Of a DNA stretch of 64,000 nucleotides, positions 1 to 8,481 are shown piece after piece (within the stretch, counting starts at the first letter, position 1; each line of letters begins with the position of its first letter). The notes under the pieces are model-generated. The model ran no database searches. It was not told the DNA's origin and saw nothing but the letters and a program-made list of their open reading frames with translations. This DNA is from Paenibacillus agilis (GTDB taxonomy: Bacteria; Bacillota; Bacilli; Paenibacillales; Paenibacillaceae), in assembly GCF_007786455.1 (NCBI RefSeq), contig NZ_VNJK01000005.1, forward strand, positions 124,001-188,000. Reading direction: 5' to 3'. A program made the translations under genes and the position numbers.

Positions 1-355
1 CAAGGTTACTGCTCGTCGCGTGATGAATCGCATGACAATTTTTCCATTGTTGATAAGGAACCAAGGCTATTACACCGGTAATGTTGCCGATAATATCATT
101 CGCTTTGCGGCTCTTAAAGAACGACTGATGACAACAGTCATGAAAAATGATAAACGTCCGAATGACAAAGCCCGCTGCAATGATCGTGATCGGCAGTGTA
201 AGCCAATACGATATGGACAAGCTTGCGTATGCCGCATACCAGAGTACAAATAAAGGAACAAGTGTGTTGATCATTTGTCGGATACTTTTTTTCGTATCTG
301 ATTTTTCATAAGGCATCATGTCTTTTCTTAACTTCGCTTGTTGAGCTTGAGTCAT
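1..355 (-). CDS. des: Fatty acid desaturase (3' end cut off by the window)
   Basis: This is the N-terminal 118 residues of a membrane fatty acid desaturase; the rest lies beyond the left edge. The family introduces double bonds into membrane phospholipid acyl chains using a di-iron centre. Two of the three histidine boxes are visible: HDCCH at residues 72-76 and HAIHH at residues 108-112. A hydrophobic stretch occupies residues about 31-70. The ATG at 353-355 is chosen because GGAGG lies at 366-370; the nearby ATG at 360 is out of frame and hits a stop at once. Upstream lies a TATAAT box and a cluster of GTCAT repeats like the DesR operator of Bacillus subtilis des, which suggests cold or membrane-fluidity control. 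Family assignment is firm; the regiospecificity cannot be seen. Confidence 0.9.
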   Translation of the reverse strand, partial: MTQAQQAKLRKDMMPYEKSDTKKSIRQMINTLVPLFVLWYAAYASLSISYWLTLPITIIAAGFVIRTFIIFHDCCHQSFFKSRKANDIIGNITGVIALVPYQQWKNCHAIHHATSSNL

Positions 356-420
356 CGCATGTATTCCTCCTATATATGACGCATAACGAACCTATTCTCA
401 ATAGACGTATTTATCTATAG

Positions 421-487
421 TCATTATAGAAAAAAGGTGTCATGGGCAATAGTCATAAACGTCATAAGGGGACATGACATATGTCAT
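421..487 (-). promoter_or_regulatory. des promoter with DesR-like operator cluster
   Basis: Reading toward the desaturase, a TATAAT -10 box lies at 423-428 and no good -35 hexamer stands 17 bp upstream, as expected for an activator-dependent promoter. From about 438 to 487 there are repeated GTCAT motifs (438-443, 452-456, 461-465) ending in the perfect palindrome ATGACATATGTCAT at 474-487. With a start point near 416, the cluster covers roughly -22 to -71, close to the -28 to -77 region bound by DesR at B. subtilis des (established knowledge). DesR binding here is inferred. Confidence 0.6.
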
Positions 488-512
488 ATAGGTGCTGAGC
501 GTATTAAAAAAA

Positions 513-533
513 GCATGCCGATTCGCGGCATGC
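513..533 (-). terminator. Rho-independent terminator of the lipoprotein gene
   Basis: GCATGCCG and CGGCATGC form an 8-bp stem with a short loop, followed on the minus strand by a run of seven T. It ends the transcript of the lipoprotein gene before the des operator. Confidence 0.8.
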
Positions 534-566
534 CATAAATGTACTTAATTATAAAATGTTATACAG

Positions 567-1136
567 TTACTTCACTTGCAAGGAATGCATAATTTCCTTG
601 GCACTTAGCTGCCATTCCTTCATTTGTTCTTCGGTGCAGTTAAATGTCCCCAGTAGAATTCTGCCGTCTAATTCCGTTACGAACATTAAATTGTATACGT
701 TTGTATCTACCGCTGGTGTAAGCAGCTCTAAATAGCCGACGGTCTTGTTGTTAATCGTAGTTACACCATCATCGTACCATGTAGCATTTGGATGTATTTG
801 CTCAAATTGTTTTTTCGTAGCGGCTATAAATTCATCCAGCTCATCTTCTTTGATAGAAGTAGGCAGATGATTAAATGCTACATTTATAGAAGCGTCTTCA
901 TCCGAAAAAATTAACGTAGGTCTATTTTCGCCAGGGTATTTCGTTGCAGCCATCTCTTCTGACATAATTTCAAATCCTGTTGGAACTAGCACGTTAACTT
1001 TATTATCAAGGATTTGCCTCTGTTCCAATTGCTTACTCCCTTTCGGAGGGGGAGAAGTTTGTGCACTCGGCTCTTTTTCAGCACATCCTATTAGTACAAA
1101 TACACACATTGCGATCAAAGCGATTACTTTCTTCAT
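567..1136 (-). CDS. Lipoprotein with DcrB/PsbP-like domain
   Basis: A 189-residue predicted lipoprotein. The signal peptide runs from MKKVIALIAM to the lipobox VLIGC, so Cys about 17 would be lipidated and the protein anchored outside the membrane. A linker rich in Ser, Pro and Lys follows, then a domain of about 140 residues that resembles the DcrB/PsbP-like fold (DUF1795 type), of unknown molecular role. I use the ATG at 1134-1136, preceded by GGGGG at 1143-1147, rather than the in-frame ATG 36 nt upstream, because the signal peptide starts there. It has its own terminator at 513-533. The lipoprotein call is secure; the domain name is a resemblance only. Confidence 0.75.
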   Translation of the reverse strand: MKKVIALIAMCVFVLIGCAEKEPSAQTSPPPKGSKQLEQRQILDNKVNVLVPTGFEIMSEEMAATKYPGENRPTLIFSDEDASINVAFNHLPTSIKEDELDEFIAATKKQFEQIHPNATWYDDGVTTINNKTVGYLELLTPAVDTNVYNLMFVTELDGRILLGTFNCTEEQMKEWQLSAKEIMHSLQVK

Positions 1137-1330
1137 GAATATCCCCCAATTAATATGATAAATTTTCCACACAATGTTATATTATAGCGCTAACTCAACA
1201 AAATAGTAAGTAAAAAATACCATAATACCGACAAATATAACCCGTTTGATTATGGAGAAGTACTTCTTCCACAGCCCTGTTCGGGACTCCCATCCTTAAA
1301 GGAATACATTTGATGGTAGTCCATAAAAAA

Positions 1331-1356
1331 AACGATTGCAGCTGTATGCAATCGTT
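1331..1356 (-). terminator. Rho-independent terminator of the HEAT-repeat gene
   Basis: AACGATTGCA at 1331-1340 pairs with TGCAATCGTT at 1347-1356. On the minus strand a long T-run follows (plus-strand A-run at 1325-1332). Confidence 0.8.
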
Positions 1357-1403
1357 CTTCTTTCTATTTCATATGTTCGTAAAATAACATACGTGGAGAC
1401 AGC

Positions 1404-1859
1404 TTATTTTTTAGATAGCGAATCCCACGTGCTCTCCAGCCATTGATCAAAGTCATCGCCCTTTTGGCCCTCGTACATATCATATACATCGGAACGCATC
1501 TTTTGAAGCTTCTCTTTGAATTGCTCATACGTATGATCAGCTGGCAAGCTCTTCTTAATTCGGACCAATAATTTCGTAAGTCCTTTAACGAGCTCGCCAT
1601 TTTTTCTTGGAGGCAACTGAACATCTTCACCAAGTTTCTTCAGTTCACGGTAAGCCGCTTCTTGAACTTGATACACCGTATCATTCATCAATCTATGTTT
1701 GAGTACATCAATGACTTGAGGGTTGTCCAATTGACCCAATTGTTCAACAGCATCCAAACGCTCTCTCCAGTTAGATGTACGGTTTGCCGCCTTTTTTAAT
1801 TCCTCATATTTTGAAGCTGCATCTTGTTGCAATTCTTGGTTGTCCAATTCCATTTCCAT
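1404..1859 (-). CDS. HEAT-repeat protein
   Basis: A 151-residue, soluble, highly charged protein with no signal peptide. Residues about 25-75 read as a HEAT/PBS-lyase-like helical repeat: an Arg/Leu-rich helix, then LGQLDNPQVIDVLKHRLMND, then a second helix with VQEAAYRELKKLG. Such repeats usually make protein-protein contacts. The C-terminal half is predicted helical. The start at 1859 has GGAGATGGAG just upstream; a second ATG two codons later is also possible. It is followed by its own terminator. No specific partner or pathway can be read from the sequence. Confidence 0.7.
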   Translation of the reverse strand: MEMELDNQELQQDAASKYEELKKAANRTSNWRERLDAVEQLGQLDNPQVIDVLKHRLMNDTVYQVQEAAYRELKKLGEDVQLPPRKNGELVKGLTKLLVRIKKSLPADHTYEQFKEKLQKMRSDVYDMYEGQKGDDFDQWLESTWDSLSKK

Positions 1860-1944
1860 TTACTCCATCTCCTTTTACTGCTGTATCAAAATATGCTTGT
1901 TCTCTTTACACATAAAGAGAGCGCAAATTGATTTTTATATCAGA

Positions 1945-2112
1945 TTAGTCACCTTTATTAGCGCTAGCATTATTTTCACTTGCATTTTTAGTGCCCTTAC
2001 TTTTATAAGGCTTTGGCGCATTCTGTCTCCGCTTCTCACTAGCCTGCCAGCGGTTCCAGCCCTTTTTGCCTGTTCCTCTGCCCGTTCCGCCCTTACCTTT
2101 GCTTTTACTCAA
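1945..2112 (-). CDS. Small basic protein, DUF3934-like
   Basis: A 55-residue protein, rich in Gly, Lys and Arg. It begins MSKSKGKGGTGRGTGKKGWN and continues with a RWQ..PKPYKSKGTK core. This closely resembles the small Bacillales proteins grouped as DUF3934, as far as I recall the family. The start is TTG at 2110-2112, with GGAG seven bases upstream (plus-strand 2120-2123). The composition suggests nucleic-acid binding or disorder, which is inference. It was found by reading the reverse strand between the HEAT gene and htpG and is short enough to be missed by usual cut-offs. Confidence 0.65.
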   Translation of the reverse strand: MSKSKGKGGTGRGTGKKGWNRWQASEKRRQNAPKPYKSKGTKNASENNASANKGD

Positions 2113-2247
2113 ATGATCACTCCGTTACCTTTTTGAATCGACGGAAACGTCCATTCATGTAGACTCATTACGTTAAATCCATGCTGTTATGCTCTTAATC
2201 CAAGCATGTTGAAATATACCTCATCCTATACCATATGTACAGAAAAA

Positions 2248-2288
2248 AGATAATCCGCCCCCAGTTATGTACCAGACACGGATTATCT
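2248..2288 (-). terminator. Rho-independent terminator of htpG
   Basis: AGATAATCCG (2248-2257) pairs with CGGATTATCT (2279-2288), followed on the minus strand by a T-rich run. It lies 22 bp after the htpG stop codon. Confidence 0.75.
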
Positions 2289-2310
2289 TTATTATACCTT
2301 AATGACTGTA

Positions 2311-4194
2311 TTAAACCATCACTTTACAGATGTTGTTCGTAAACTCCACAGGATCTTGCAGCGGCAAGCCTTCGATCAGTAGAGCTTGGCTGTACAATAA
2401 GTTCGTGTACAATGCCAGCTTCTCTTGGTCAGAAGATGTATGCGCAGCTTTCAAAGACGCGAACACGTCATGGTTGACGTTAATCTCCAACACTTTGTCA
2501 GCCTGCACATCTTGGCTGTTCGGCATAGCCTTCAATATTTTCTCCATCTCAATCGTCAATTCACCTTCCGTGGACAAGCACACTGGATGGGACTTCAAAC
2601 GCTTGGATGCTTTAACGCTCTTCACTTTGCCTGACAGCAAGCCAGCCATCGCTTCGAACAGATCTTTGTTGTCGTTCTCTTCTTCCGCAGAAGTTTCGTT
2701 CTCGTCCGCTTCGATGCCCAAATCTCCGCTCGATACGTTTTTGAACTCTTTTTCTTTGTAGCTCATGATCATTTTGATCGCGAACTCATCGATATCGTCT
2801 GTGAAATAGAGAATCTCGTAGCCTTTATCCGATACAAGCTCAGTCTGTGGCGATTTCTCAATACGCTCAACGGACTCGCCAGAAGCATAGTAAATGTACT
2901 TTTGATCTTCTGGCATTCTCGCCACGTACTCATCCAATGTAACTAACTTCTTCTCTGTAGAAGAGTGGAACATAAGCAAGTCTTGCAGCACGTCTTTGTT
3001 CATGCCGTAGTCGCTGTATACACCATACTTCAACTGTCTGCCGAAAGCTTGATAGAACTTATCGTACTGCTCTCTTTCATCCTTCAGCAAGCTTTGCAAT
3101 TGGCCTTTAATCTTGTTCTTAATGTTCTTCGCAATTAGCGTCAATTGACGGTCATGCTGCAGCATTTCACGGGAAATGTTAAGCGACAGATCCTCGGAAT
3201 CGACCATACCTTTCACGAAGCCAAAGTAGTCAGGCAGCAAGTCCCCGCATTTGTTCATGATGAGTACACCATTGGAATAGAGCTCAAGACCTTTCTCGTA
3301 TTCCTTTGTGTAGTAATCGAACGGCGTGTTTTCCGGGATAAATAAGATTGCATTATACACGACCGCACCATCTGCACTAATGTGAATATGCTTCAACGGC
3401 TTGTCGAAGCCATAACGCTTCTCGTTATAGAAATTCTCGTAGTCCTCCGTCGTCAGCTCGCTTCTATTTTTACGCCAAATCGGAACCATGCTGTTAACCG
3501 TTTGCTCTTCTGTGTACGTCTCAAGCTCATTATCTTCGCTGCCTTCAACTGGACGGTGGCTCGTCACATCCATTTTGATCGGATAGCGAATGAAATCAGA
3601 ATACTTCTTAATGATCGCCTTCAAACGGTACTCGTCCAAATACTCATCATAGTTATCTTCTTCTGTGTTCTCCTTGATGCGAAGCGTAATTTCTGTACCT
3701 ACAGTCGCTTTTTCGGCTGCTGCAATTGAGTAACCGTCTGCACCTTTGGATTCCCACTTGAATGCCTCTTCGCTGCCAATTGCTTTACTCACTACAGTTA
3801 CAACATCAGCTACCATGAAAGCAGAGTAGAAACCTACACCAAATTGACCGATGATGTTGTGTCCGTCTTTGATTTCATTTTCCGTCTTGAATGCAAGCGA
3901 GCCAGACTTCGCGATAACGCCCAAGTTGTTCTCCAGCTCTTCCTTCGTCATCCCGATACCTGTATCGGTAAGCGTCAATATGCGCTTGTCCTTATCTACT
4001 GAGACCTTGATGTAATAGTTTTCTTTTTCAAATACGACGGACTCGTCAGCAAGTGCTTTGTAGTACATCTTGTCGATTGCGTCACTTGCGTTGGAAATTA
4101 GCTCTCTCAAAAAGATTTCACGCTGCGTGTAGATAGAGTTAATCATCATTTCCAGCAAGCGCTTGGATTCTGCTTTGAACTGTTTTTTTGCCAT
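2311..4194 (-). CDS. htpG: Chaperone protein HtpG (bacterial Hsp90)
   Basis: A 627-residue cytosolic ATP-dependent chaperone, normal length for the family. The N-terminal GHKL ATPase domain carries the adenine-pocket motif [11 protein letters not shown] at about 34-44, DTGIGM at about 79-84, and the lid and glycine motif [13 protein letters not shown] at about 116-128. The middle domain follows (residues about 220-490), then an acidic linker with [10 protein letters not shown] and a C-terminal dimerisation domain. The ATG at 4194 follows a GGGG-rich Shine-Dalgarno at about 4204. A perfect CIRCE overlaps the probable start point, which argues for HrcA control. In B. subtilis htpG is not a CIRCE gene, so this arrangement differs from the model organism. 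Confidence 0.98.
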   Translation of the reverse strand: MAKKQFKAESKRLLEMMINSIYTQREIFLRELISNASDAIDKMYYKALADESVVFEKENYYIKVSVDKDKRILTLTDTGIGMTKEELENNLGVIAKSGSLAFKTENEIKDGHNIIGQFGVGFYSAFMVADVVTVVSKAIGSEEAFKWESKGADGYSIAAAEKATVGTEITLRIKENTEEDNYDEYLDEYRLKAIIKKYSDFIRYPIKMDVTSHRPVEGSEDNELETYTEEQTVNSMVPIWRKNRSELTTEDYENFYNEKRYGFDKPLKHIHISADGAVVYNAILFIPENTPFDYYTKEYEKGLELYSNGVLIMNKCGDLLPDYFGFVKGMVDSEDLSLNISREMLQHDRQLTLIAKNIKNKIKGQLQSLLKDEREQYDKFYQAFGRQLKYGVYSDYGMNKDVLQDLLMFHSSTEKKLVTLDEYVARMPEDQKYIYYASGESVERIEKSPQTELVSDKGYEILYFTDDIDEFAIKMIMSYKEKEFKNVSSGDLGIEADENETSAEEENDNKDLFEAMAGLLSGKVKSVKASKRLKSHPVCLSTEGELTIEMEKILKAMPNSQDVQADKVLEINVNHDVFASLKAAHTSSDQEKLALYTNLLYSQALLIEGLPLQDPVEFTNNICKVMV

Positions 4195-4326
4195 GTAAGA
4201 AGTCCCCTTTCAAATTAGAAATAAAATGTATATGTGTATGTAGTTGTCTTGTTCGTTGTATAGGGCTGCGAGCAGATATAGAAGCTCTCAATCTTAGATG
4301 CGGATCAACTCGTCATCTCGTCTCTG

Positions 4327-4353
4327 TTAGCACTCGATAACAAAGAGTGCTAA
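4327..4353 (-). promoter_or_regulatory. CIRCE operator (HrcA box)
   Basis: TTAGCACTC at 4327-4335, nine bases, then GAGTGCTAA at 4345-4353. This matches the 9-9-9 CIRCE consensus with no mismatch. It lies just downstream of the htpG -10 box, where HrcA would block initiation. Confidence 0.95.
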
Positions 4354-4364
4354 ACCCTCTTTTT

Positions 4365-4394
4365 TATATAACACACCCTAATTTTCCATGTCAA
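4365..4394 (-). promoter_or_regulatory. Sigma-A promoter of htpG
   Basis: Minus strand: TTGACA at 4389-4394 and TATATA at 4365-4370 with an 18-bp spacer (or TTATAT with 17 bp). The CIRCE begins about 11 bp downstream of the -10 box. Confidence 0.8.
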
Positions 4395-4513
4395 TAAGAA
4401 TGAGGAAAATAATGATGTTTGCTCACAAAATGCTCATGCGAACTTCAATGCTAATTTCAAAACGATTCCGTTCCGCTAGCACTAACGTGCCACATGCTGC
4501 TCGCCTAACGCTT

Positions 4514-5287
4514 TTAATACCTCGCACGATGCCCAGCAGCTTGCAGCTGAATCCCTTTCGCTATCAGCATGTCCCGAATGTGGCTGGCAAACACTCGCGC
4601 ATGCTCCCCATCGCCATGGATGCAGATTGTCTCCGCCTTCAACTTTACTTCTACACCATCACGCGAGCAAACTGTACCTGATGTGACCATTTGTAGAATT
4701 TGAGCCACCGCTTGGGCTGGGTCACTAATCAGTGCATCTGGCTCTGTTCTTGGTGTAAGGCTCCCATCTCGACAATAGGTGCGGTCCGCAAACACTTCGC
4801 TCGCTGTCCGCAATCCAATACGTTCACCAGCTTGAATTAATCGACTACCAGATAACCCATACAGAACCAGTTCTGGATTCACTCGATACACCGCTTCGGC
4901 AATCGACTCCGCAAGCTTCTCCTGTTGAGCCGCCATATTGTAAAGTGCTCCATGCGGTTTCACATGCTGCATCGTTCCGCCTTCTGCACGAATAAATCCA
5001 TCTAGGGCGCCGATCTGGTAAACGGTCATATCATACGCTTCTGCTGGTGTAATCGCCATGTTGCGGCGACCAAAGCCCGCCAAGTCGGGCAGCCCTGGAT
5101 GCGCTCCTATCGCTACCTGCTTATTCAGTGCCATGTTTACCGTTTGTCGCATCGTACGCGGATCACCCGCATGATAGCCGCAAGCGATGTTTACAGATGT
5201 GACGAGATCAAGAATGGCTTCATCATTGCCAATCGTATAGGCGCCAAAGCTTTCTCCCATATCGCAGTTCAAGTCAATTGTATACAT
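4514..5287 (-). CDS. pxpA: 5-oxoprolinase subunit A (LamB/YcsF family)
   Basis: A 257-residue cytosolic protein. With PxpB and PxpC it forms the ATP-dependent bacterial 5-oxoprolinase, which opens pyroglutamate to glutamate. Family landmarks are [11 protein letters not shown] at residues 5-15, [11 protein letters not shown] at about 33-43, [15 protein letters not shown] at about 61-75 and KPHGALYN at about 109-116. It is the last gene of the pxpB-pxpC-pxpA operon. Its ATG directly follows the pxpC stop, and its GGAGG lies inside the end of pxpC, so translation is probably coupled. Confidence 0.95.
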   Translation of the reverse strand: MYTIDLNCDMGESFGAYTIGNDEAILDLVTSVNIACGYHAGDPRTMRQTVNMALNKQVAIGAHPGLPDLAGFGRRNMAITPAEAYDMTVYQIGALDGFIRAEGGTMQHVKPHGALYNMAAQQEKLAESIAEAVYRVNPELVLYGLSGSRLIQAGERIGLRTASEVFADRTYCRDGSLTPRTEPDALISDPAQAVAQILQMVTSGTVCSRDGVEVKLKAETICIHGDGEHARVFASHIRDMLIAKGIQLQAAGHRARY

Positions 5288-6307
5288 TTAACGGGGTCCT
5301 CCTGTCTTCATATATAGCTGAACGGATGCTGCTACCCTTGCGAGCAGCAGCTCCGATGATATGTATAACTGCTGCGCTTCTTCCATTGAAATTTCGGTAA
5401 ATCGGATTCGTTCTCCAGGCTTTATTTGAGCGAGTATCGGAAGGTCTACGCTTGCTACTTGTGCTATTTTCGGATAGCCACCTACGGTTTGCCGATCTGC
5501 CATTAATAGAATCGGATTCCCATCTGGCGGGACTTGAACCGTTCCGAAGGTTACGGCTTCTGACAGCATCTCAACAGGTTCTTCTAAGCGAAGGGCCGAT
5601 CCCTCGAGGCGATATCCCATCCGATCAGATTGGGGCGTAACACGGAACCTTCGATTGACCAGTTCTTCCCTGCTATCTGGCGTGAATTTCGTGAATTCAC
5701 GTCCTCGTACAAAACGAATAACGGGGTCAGAGCGATAAGCTGGGTGAGATGTATAGCCAATAAACCATGAAGAAGCAAGGAATGAGACTGCTTGCAGTTC
5801 AGCCTGACGTTCCTCCATATAAAAAACAGCAACATTTGAAGCTTCACCAATAGGCAGCGTGTCTCCCGCTCGCAAAGCTCTGCCTTCAAAGCCCCCAATA
5901 CCTGCACGCAAATACGTGCTGCGGCTATGCATCACCATCGGCACATCAATACCGCCCGCTACAGCCAAATACGCCCGTGCACCTGAGCGGCACTCGCCGA
6001 ATTCCAAGATCTCACCTGCCCTCACGAGAATTGGCCGCCACAAAGGTACATCCTTCCCGTTAATCGTCGGTGATAGATCCCCGCCGCAAATCGCGATAAG
6101 CACATCCGCCTCAAAACGAATCATTGGCCCGCGCAGCGTAATCTCCAATGCAGCTGCATCTGGTGCATTGCCTGTCAATATATTCGCTGCCCGCAGCGCA
6201 AATGTATCCATGGCTCCGCTCACAATTATACCTTGCTGCTGGTAACCATACCTGCCCAAGTCTTGCACAGTTGTAAGCAAACCTGGCTTAACGATTAAAA
6301 GGCTCAT
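5288..6307 (-). CDS. pxpC: 5-oxoprolinase subunit C (biotin-dependent carboxyltransferase-like)
   Basis: A 339-residue protein of the PxpC/KipA type. It starts MSLLIVKPGLLTTVQDLGR, and the PGLLTTVQDLGRxGYQ motif at residues 8-24 is diagnostic of the family (AHS2 domain). The body contains GYTSHPAYRSDPVIRFVRG and the late GGYPKIAQV motif, also typical. It is the middle subunit gene. Its ATG overlaps the pxpB stop in an ATGA, and pxpA follows with no gap, so the three subunits should be made together. Older annotations of this family mention allophanate hydrolase or KipI antagonist; the complete pxpBCA set makes 5-oxoprolinase the better reading. Confidence 0.93.
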   Translation of the reverse strand: MSLLIVKPGLLTTVQDLGRYGYQQQGIIVSGAMDTFALRAANILTGNAPDAAALEITLRGPMIRFEADVLIAICGGDLSPTINGKDVPLWRPILVRAGEILEFGECRSGARAYLAVAGGIDVPMVMHSRSTYLRAGIGGFEGRALRAGDTLPIGEASNVAVFYMEERQAELQAVSFLASSWFIGYTSHPAYRSDPVIRFVRGREFTKFTPDSREELVNRRFRVTPQSDRMGYRLEGSALRLEEPVEMLSEAVTFGTVQVPPDGNPILLMADRQTVGGYPKIAQVASVDLPILAQIKPGERIRFTEISMEEAQQLYISSELLLARVAASVQLYMKTGGPR

Positions 6308-7092
6308 TGCTCATCCTCTTTCCATTCCGCAAATTGTTCTGGTTCAATCGGGTAGAAACGAACGATATCGCCCATCTTCAGTAAACTAGGCTCTGCGTGA
6401 TGCGGGCGAAACAACTTGCGCGGCGTCCTGCCGATTAACTGCCATCCGCCTGGAGTAGCCAATGGATAGACTCCCGTCTGACTGCCGCCAATACCAACTG
6501 AACCTGGCGTAATAGCTGTCCGTGGGGAACTACGCCGTGGGACGCTGAGCCTTTCAGACATGCCACCGAGATACGGGAAACCTGGTGCAAAGCCGACCAT
6601 GTAAACCAAGTAAGATTGACCACAATGAAGCTTAATAACTTCCTGCGAGCTTAATCCCGTATGCTCCGCTACCTCTTGCAAATCTGGTCCAAACTCTCCT
6701 CCATAACAAACAGGGATGTCCACTATGTTTGCAGTGATGGTCTCCACCTTCGGGTCCAGCGAGTTATGCATTCCCTCAATAATCCCCTTTAAGAGTTCAA
6801 ACGGAGAAGATGTGAGTTGACCATCACGATGATAACAGCATGCACCAGTCGCTGGATCGCGTAGCTCCATCGGATCGTAGACTACCGTAACCGTTGTATA
6901 GGAAGGTATAAGTTCTATAATGCCTGATATATCAGCACGTTCTAACTGCAAACAGAAGGCACGAATTTGCTCATGAGTATTTCGTTCAATGCCACCACCC
7001 CAATCGACGAGCAGCGCCCGATCCCCCAAGGAAACGATATGTATGTGATTCACACTGTCTTCGTTCTGTATACTCTTTATTATCGAATGCAT
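6304..7092 (-). CDS. pxpB: 5-oxoprolinase subunit B (KipI-like)
   Basis: A 262-residue AHS1-domain protein, first gene of the pxp operon. Visible motifs are LGDRALLVDWGG near residue 22, VDIPVCYGGEFGPDL near 150, VGFAPGFPYLGG near 191 and GSVGIGGSQTGVYP near 223, all typical of PxpB/KipI. I start at the ATG at 7090-7092, preceded by AAAGGAG, which agrees with homologue length. An in-frame upstream ATG at 7266 would add 58 residues that do not look like the family and would run over the terminator at 7210-7233. KipI of B. subtilis also inhibits the sporulation kinase KinA (established); whether that applies here is not visible. Confidence 0.93.
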   Translation of the reverse strand: MHSIIKSIQNEDSVNHIHIVSLGDRALLVDWGGGIERNTHEQIRAFCLQLERADISGIIELIPSYTTVTVVYDPMELRDPATGACCYHRDGQLTSSPFELLKGIIEGMHNSLDPKVETITANIVDIPVCYGGEFGPDLQEVAEHTGLSSQEVIKLHCGQSYLVYMVGFAPGFPYLGGMSERLSVPRRSSPRTAITPGSVGIGGSQTGVYPLATPGGWQLIGRTPRKLFRPHHAEPSLLKMGDIVRFYPIEPEQFAEWKEDEQ

Positions 7093-7209
7093 AGAAGGCT
7101 CCTTTATCTTTCTATTCGATTGCACATCAAATGAAATACATGGAATCTTTTCATTCATTATAGCGCACTGCAAGCACGAACATGAACGTAATTGTGCATC
7201 AACAAAAAA

Positions 7210-7233
7210 CAGTCCCCGCCTAGGCAGGAACTG
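7210..7233 (-). terminator. Rho-independent terminator of the secreted-protein gene
   Basis: On the minus strand CAGTTCCTGCC and GGCGGGGACTG form an 11-bp stem (three G-U pairs) followed by TTTTTTG. It separates the gene at 7287 from the pxp operon. Confidence 0.8.
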
Positions 7234-7286
7234 TCTCATACTAATTGCATTCCATACAACAAACATGCAGCAAGAAAACGATTTGA

Positions 7287-7985
7287 TTAAGGCACAACTA
7301 CTGTTATCGTCGATGATAATGAAGTTCCATAAGAATTAACTAGCTTTACTTGATATACATAAGTTCCTGGGGGCTTGTTGTAAAAATGATTAGAAGCATG
7401 CTGTGGCTGTTGACCATTTTCAATCAATGAGCCGGTGTAATTAGGAGATAAGAGGACACCTTGTCCGTTCTCTTTCAACTCCCATCTATCGGCGTTGTTG
7501 CCGGACGCGATGTTGAAACCAACGGTAAAGCTGCCATTCACAGGCTCAGTTGCGTAGATGATAGGCGTTGCTGGAGGACCTGAGTATTTATGAATACTAA
7601 CGATTGCTGGTTTGGATTGAACAATACTACCATCCTGATAATAGGCTCTTACTACATAGCCATATTGACCATATGCCGCACTAACATGCTCGCAGCTTGT
7701 CGTCGTCAAGTTCGAGCATCCTGCCGCGACTTCTCCACCCCATGGATATAAAGTCGGATAACGATACACCGTGTAGGAGTTAACGTTGCTGCCACGATTG
7801 TCCCAAGACAATTGCACATGATGATTGCCATTCGCATCTTTACCCGTATAGGTAGCCGTTATTCCAAATGCAGGGTCATTCACGATACTACTCGAAGTAC
7901 TAGTACCTGGACTTACAGCAAAAGCAGATGCTGCACCAAATAGCAGAAGAACAAGCGTAGTTAGAACGGTTATCATTTTTCTCAT
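7287..7985 (-). CDS. Secreted protein with two fibronectin-III/Ig-like domains
   Basis: A 232-residue exported protein. MRKMITVLTTLVLLLFGAAS followed by AFA is a clear Sec signal peptide with cleavage near residue 23. Two beta-sandwich domains follow. The first (about 40-125) has a YTVYRYPTLYPWGG segment with a probable disulfide pair in CSNLTTTSC. The second (about 130-232) opens with GPPATPIIYATEPVNGSF and resembles the Ig/Fn3-like accessory domains of bacterial chitinases. No catalytic domain is present, so it is a binding or structural extracellular protein. The start at 7985 follows GGGAG; an in-frame ATG 36 nt upstream would put charged residues ahead of the signal peptide. Confidence 0.7.
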   Translation of the reverse strand: MRKMITVLTTLVLLLFGAASAFAVSPGTSTSSSIVNDPAFGITATYTGKDANGNHHVQLSWDNRGSNVNSYTVYRYPTLYPWGGEVAAGCSNLTTTSCEHVSAAYGQYGYVVRAYYQDGSIVQSKPAIVSIHKYSGPPATPIIYATEPVNGSFTVGFNIASGNNADRWELKENGQGVLLSPNYTGSLIENGQQPQHASNHFYNKPPGTYVYQVKLVNSYGTSLSSTITVVVP

Positions 7986-8398
7986 CTCATGGTCACTCCC
8001 ATTTCTACGAATAGTGTACATCTTTCACTGCCATGGATCTTTTTCTACTCTTTCTAATTGCTCTCTACTACACACGCTTAGCCTCCTTTAGTTAAAGCGC
8101 ATTAACATTATACTAAGCTTTGCCCGAACACGGCTTAAGATTGTTAATTAAATTACATAAAGTTTTGCTAAAGTTAACGATCACCCATTCACTCTATTTC
8201 GCGCTAGTAATTTACTATGAACCAATACAGTAATTAAGGCAGCAAGCTGCATAAGACTGCTTATATCCAGGATTGGAGATCGAATTGTATTCCAGCACGA
8301 CTCAGCCAAGAGCCGAACCAACCCCAATTCCTAGAGAGAGAAAACGTGCAATCAGCAACAGATATTTCATTCGATAACACATCTGTTAAATCCATTTG
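7986..8398. other. Intergenic region between the secreted-protein gene and the blaI-like gene
   Basis: AT-rich divergent intergenic region. I see no convincing gene. It must hold the leftward promoter of the secreted-protein gene, which I cannot place with confidence. The rightward promoter and operator of the blaI-like gene follow from 8399. Confidence 0.5.
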
Positions 8399-8427
8399 TT
8401 GACATGTGATTATTTTACATTTAGAAT
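8399..8427 (+). promoter_or_regulatory. Sigma-A promoter of the blaI-like/M56 locus
   Basis: TTGACA at 8399-8404, a 17-bp spacer, and TAGAAT at 8422-8427. The start point would be near 8434, about 48 nt before the ATG. Confidence 0.8.
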
Positions 8428-8437
8428 ACATCACATG
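8403..8437 (+). promoter_or_regulatory. Probable BlaI-type operator (inverted repeat spanning the promoter)
   Basis: CATGTGAT at 8403-8410 is the exact reverse complement of ATCACATG at 8430-8437; extended to ten bases the arms differ at one position. One arm overlaps the -35 box and the other the start point, as expected for a repressor site. It is not the textbook TACA-N-TGTA Bla box, so the link to BlaI is inferred from position. Confidence 0.5.
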
Positions 8438-8481
8438 ACTACTTATGTAATCCATTTTCACAGAAAGGTCGGTTGATTGTC

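Larger units (their letters stand above)
4195..4513 (-). other. Gap between pxpA and htpG: htpG leader, CIRCE and promoter
   Basis: Transcription of htpG starts in this gap and runs leftward. It holds the CIRCE (4327-4353) and the promoter (4366-4394). The part from about 4395 to 4513 holds the 3' flank of pxpA; I see no clear terminator hairpin with a T-run there. Confidence 0.7.

Noticed and set aside
8261-8461. 66-codon minus-strand frame
   Set aside because: It covers the blaI promoter and operator region and has no ribosome site.
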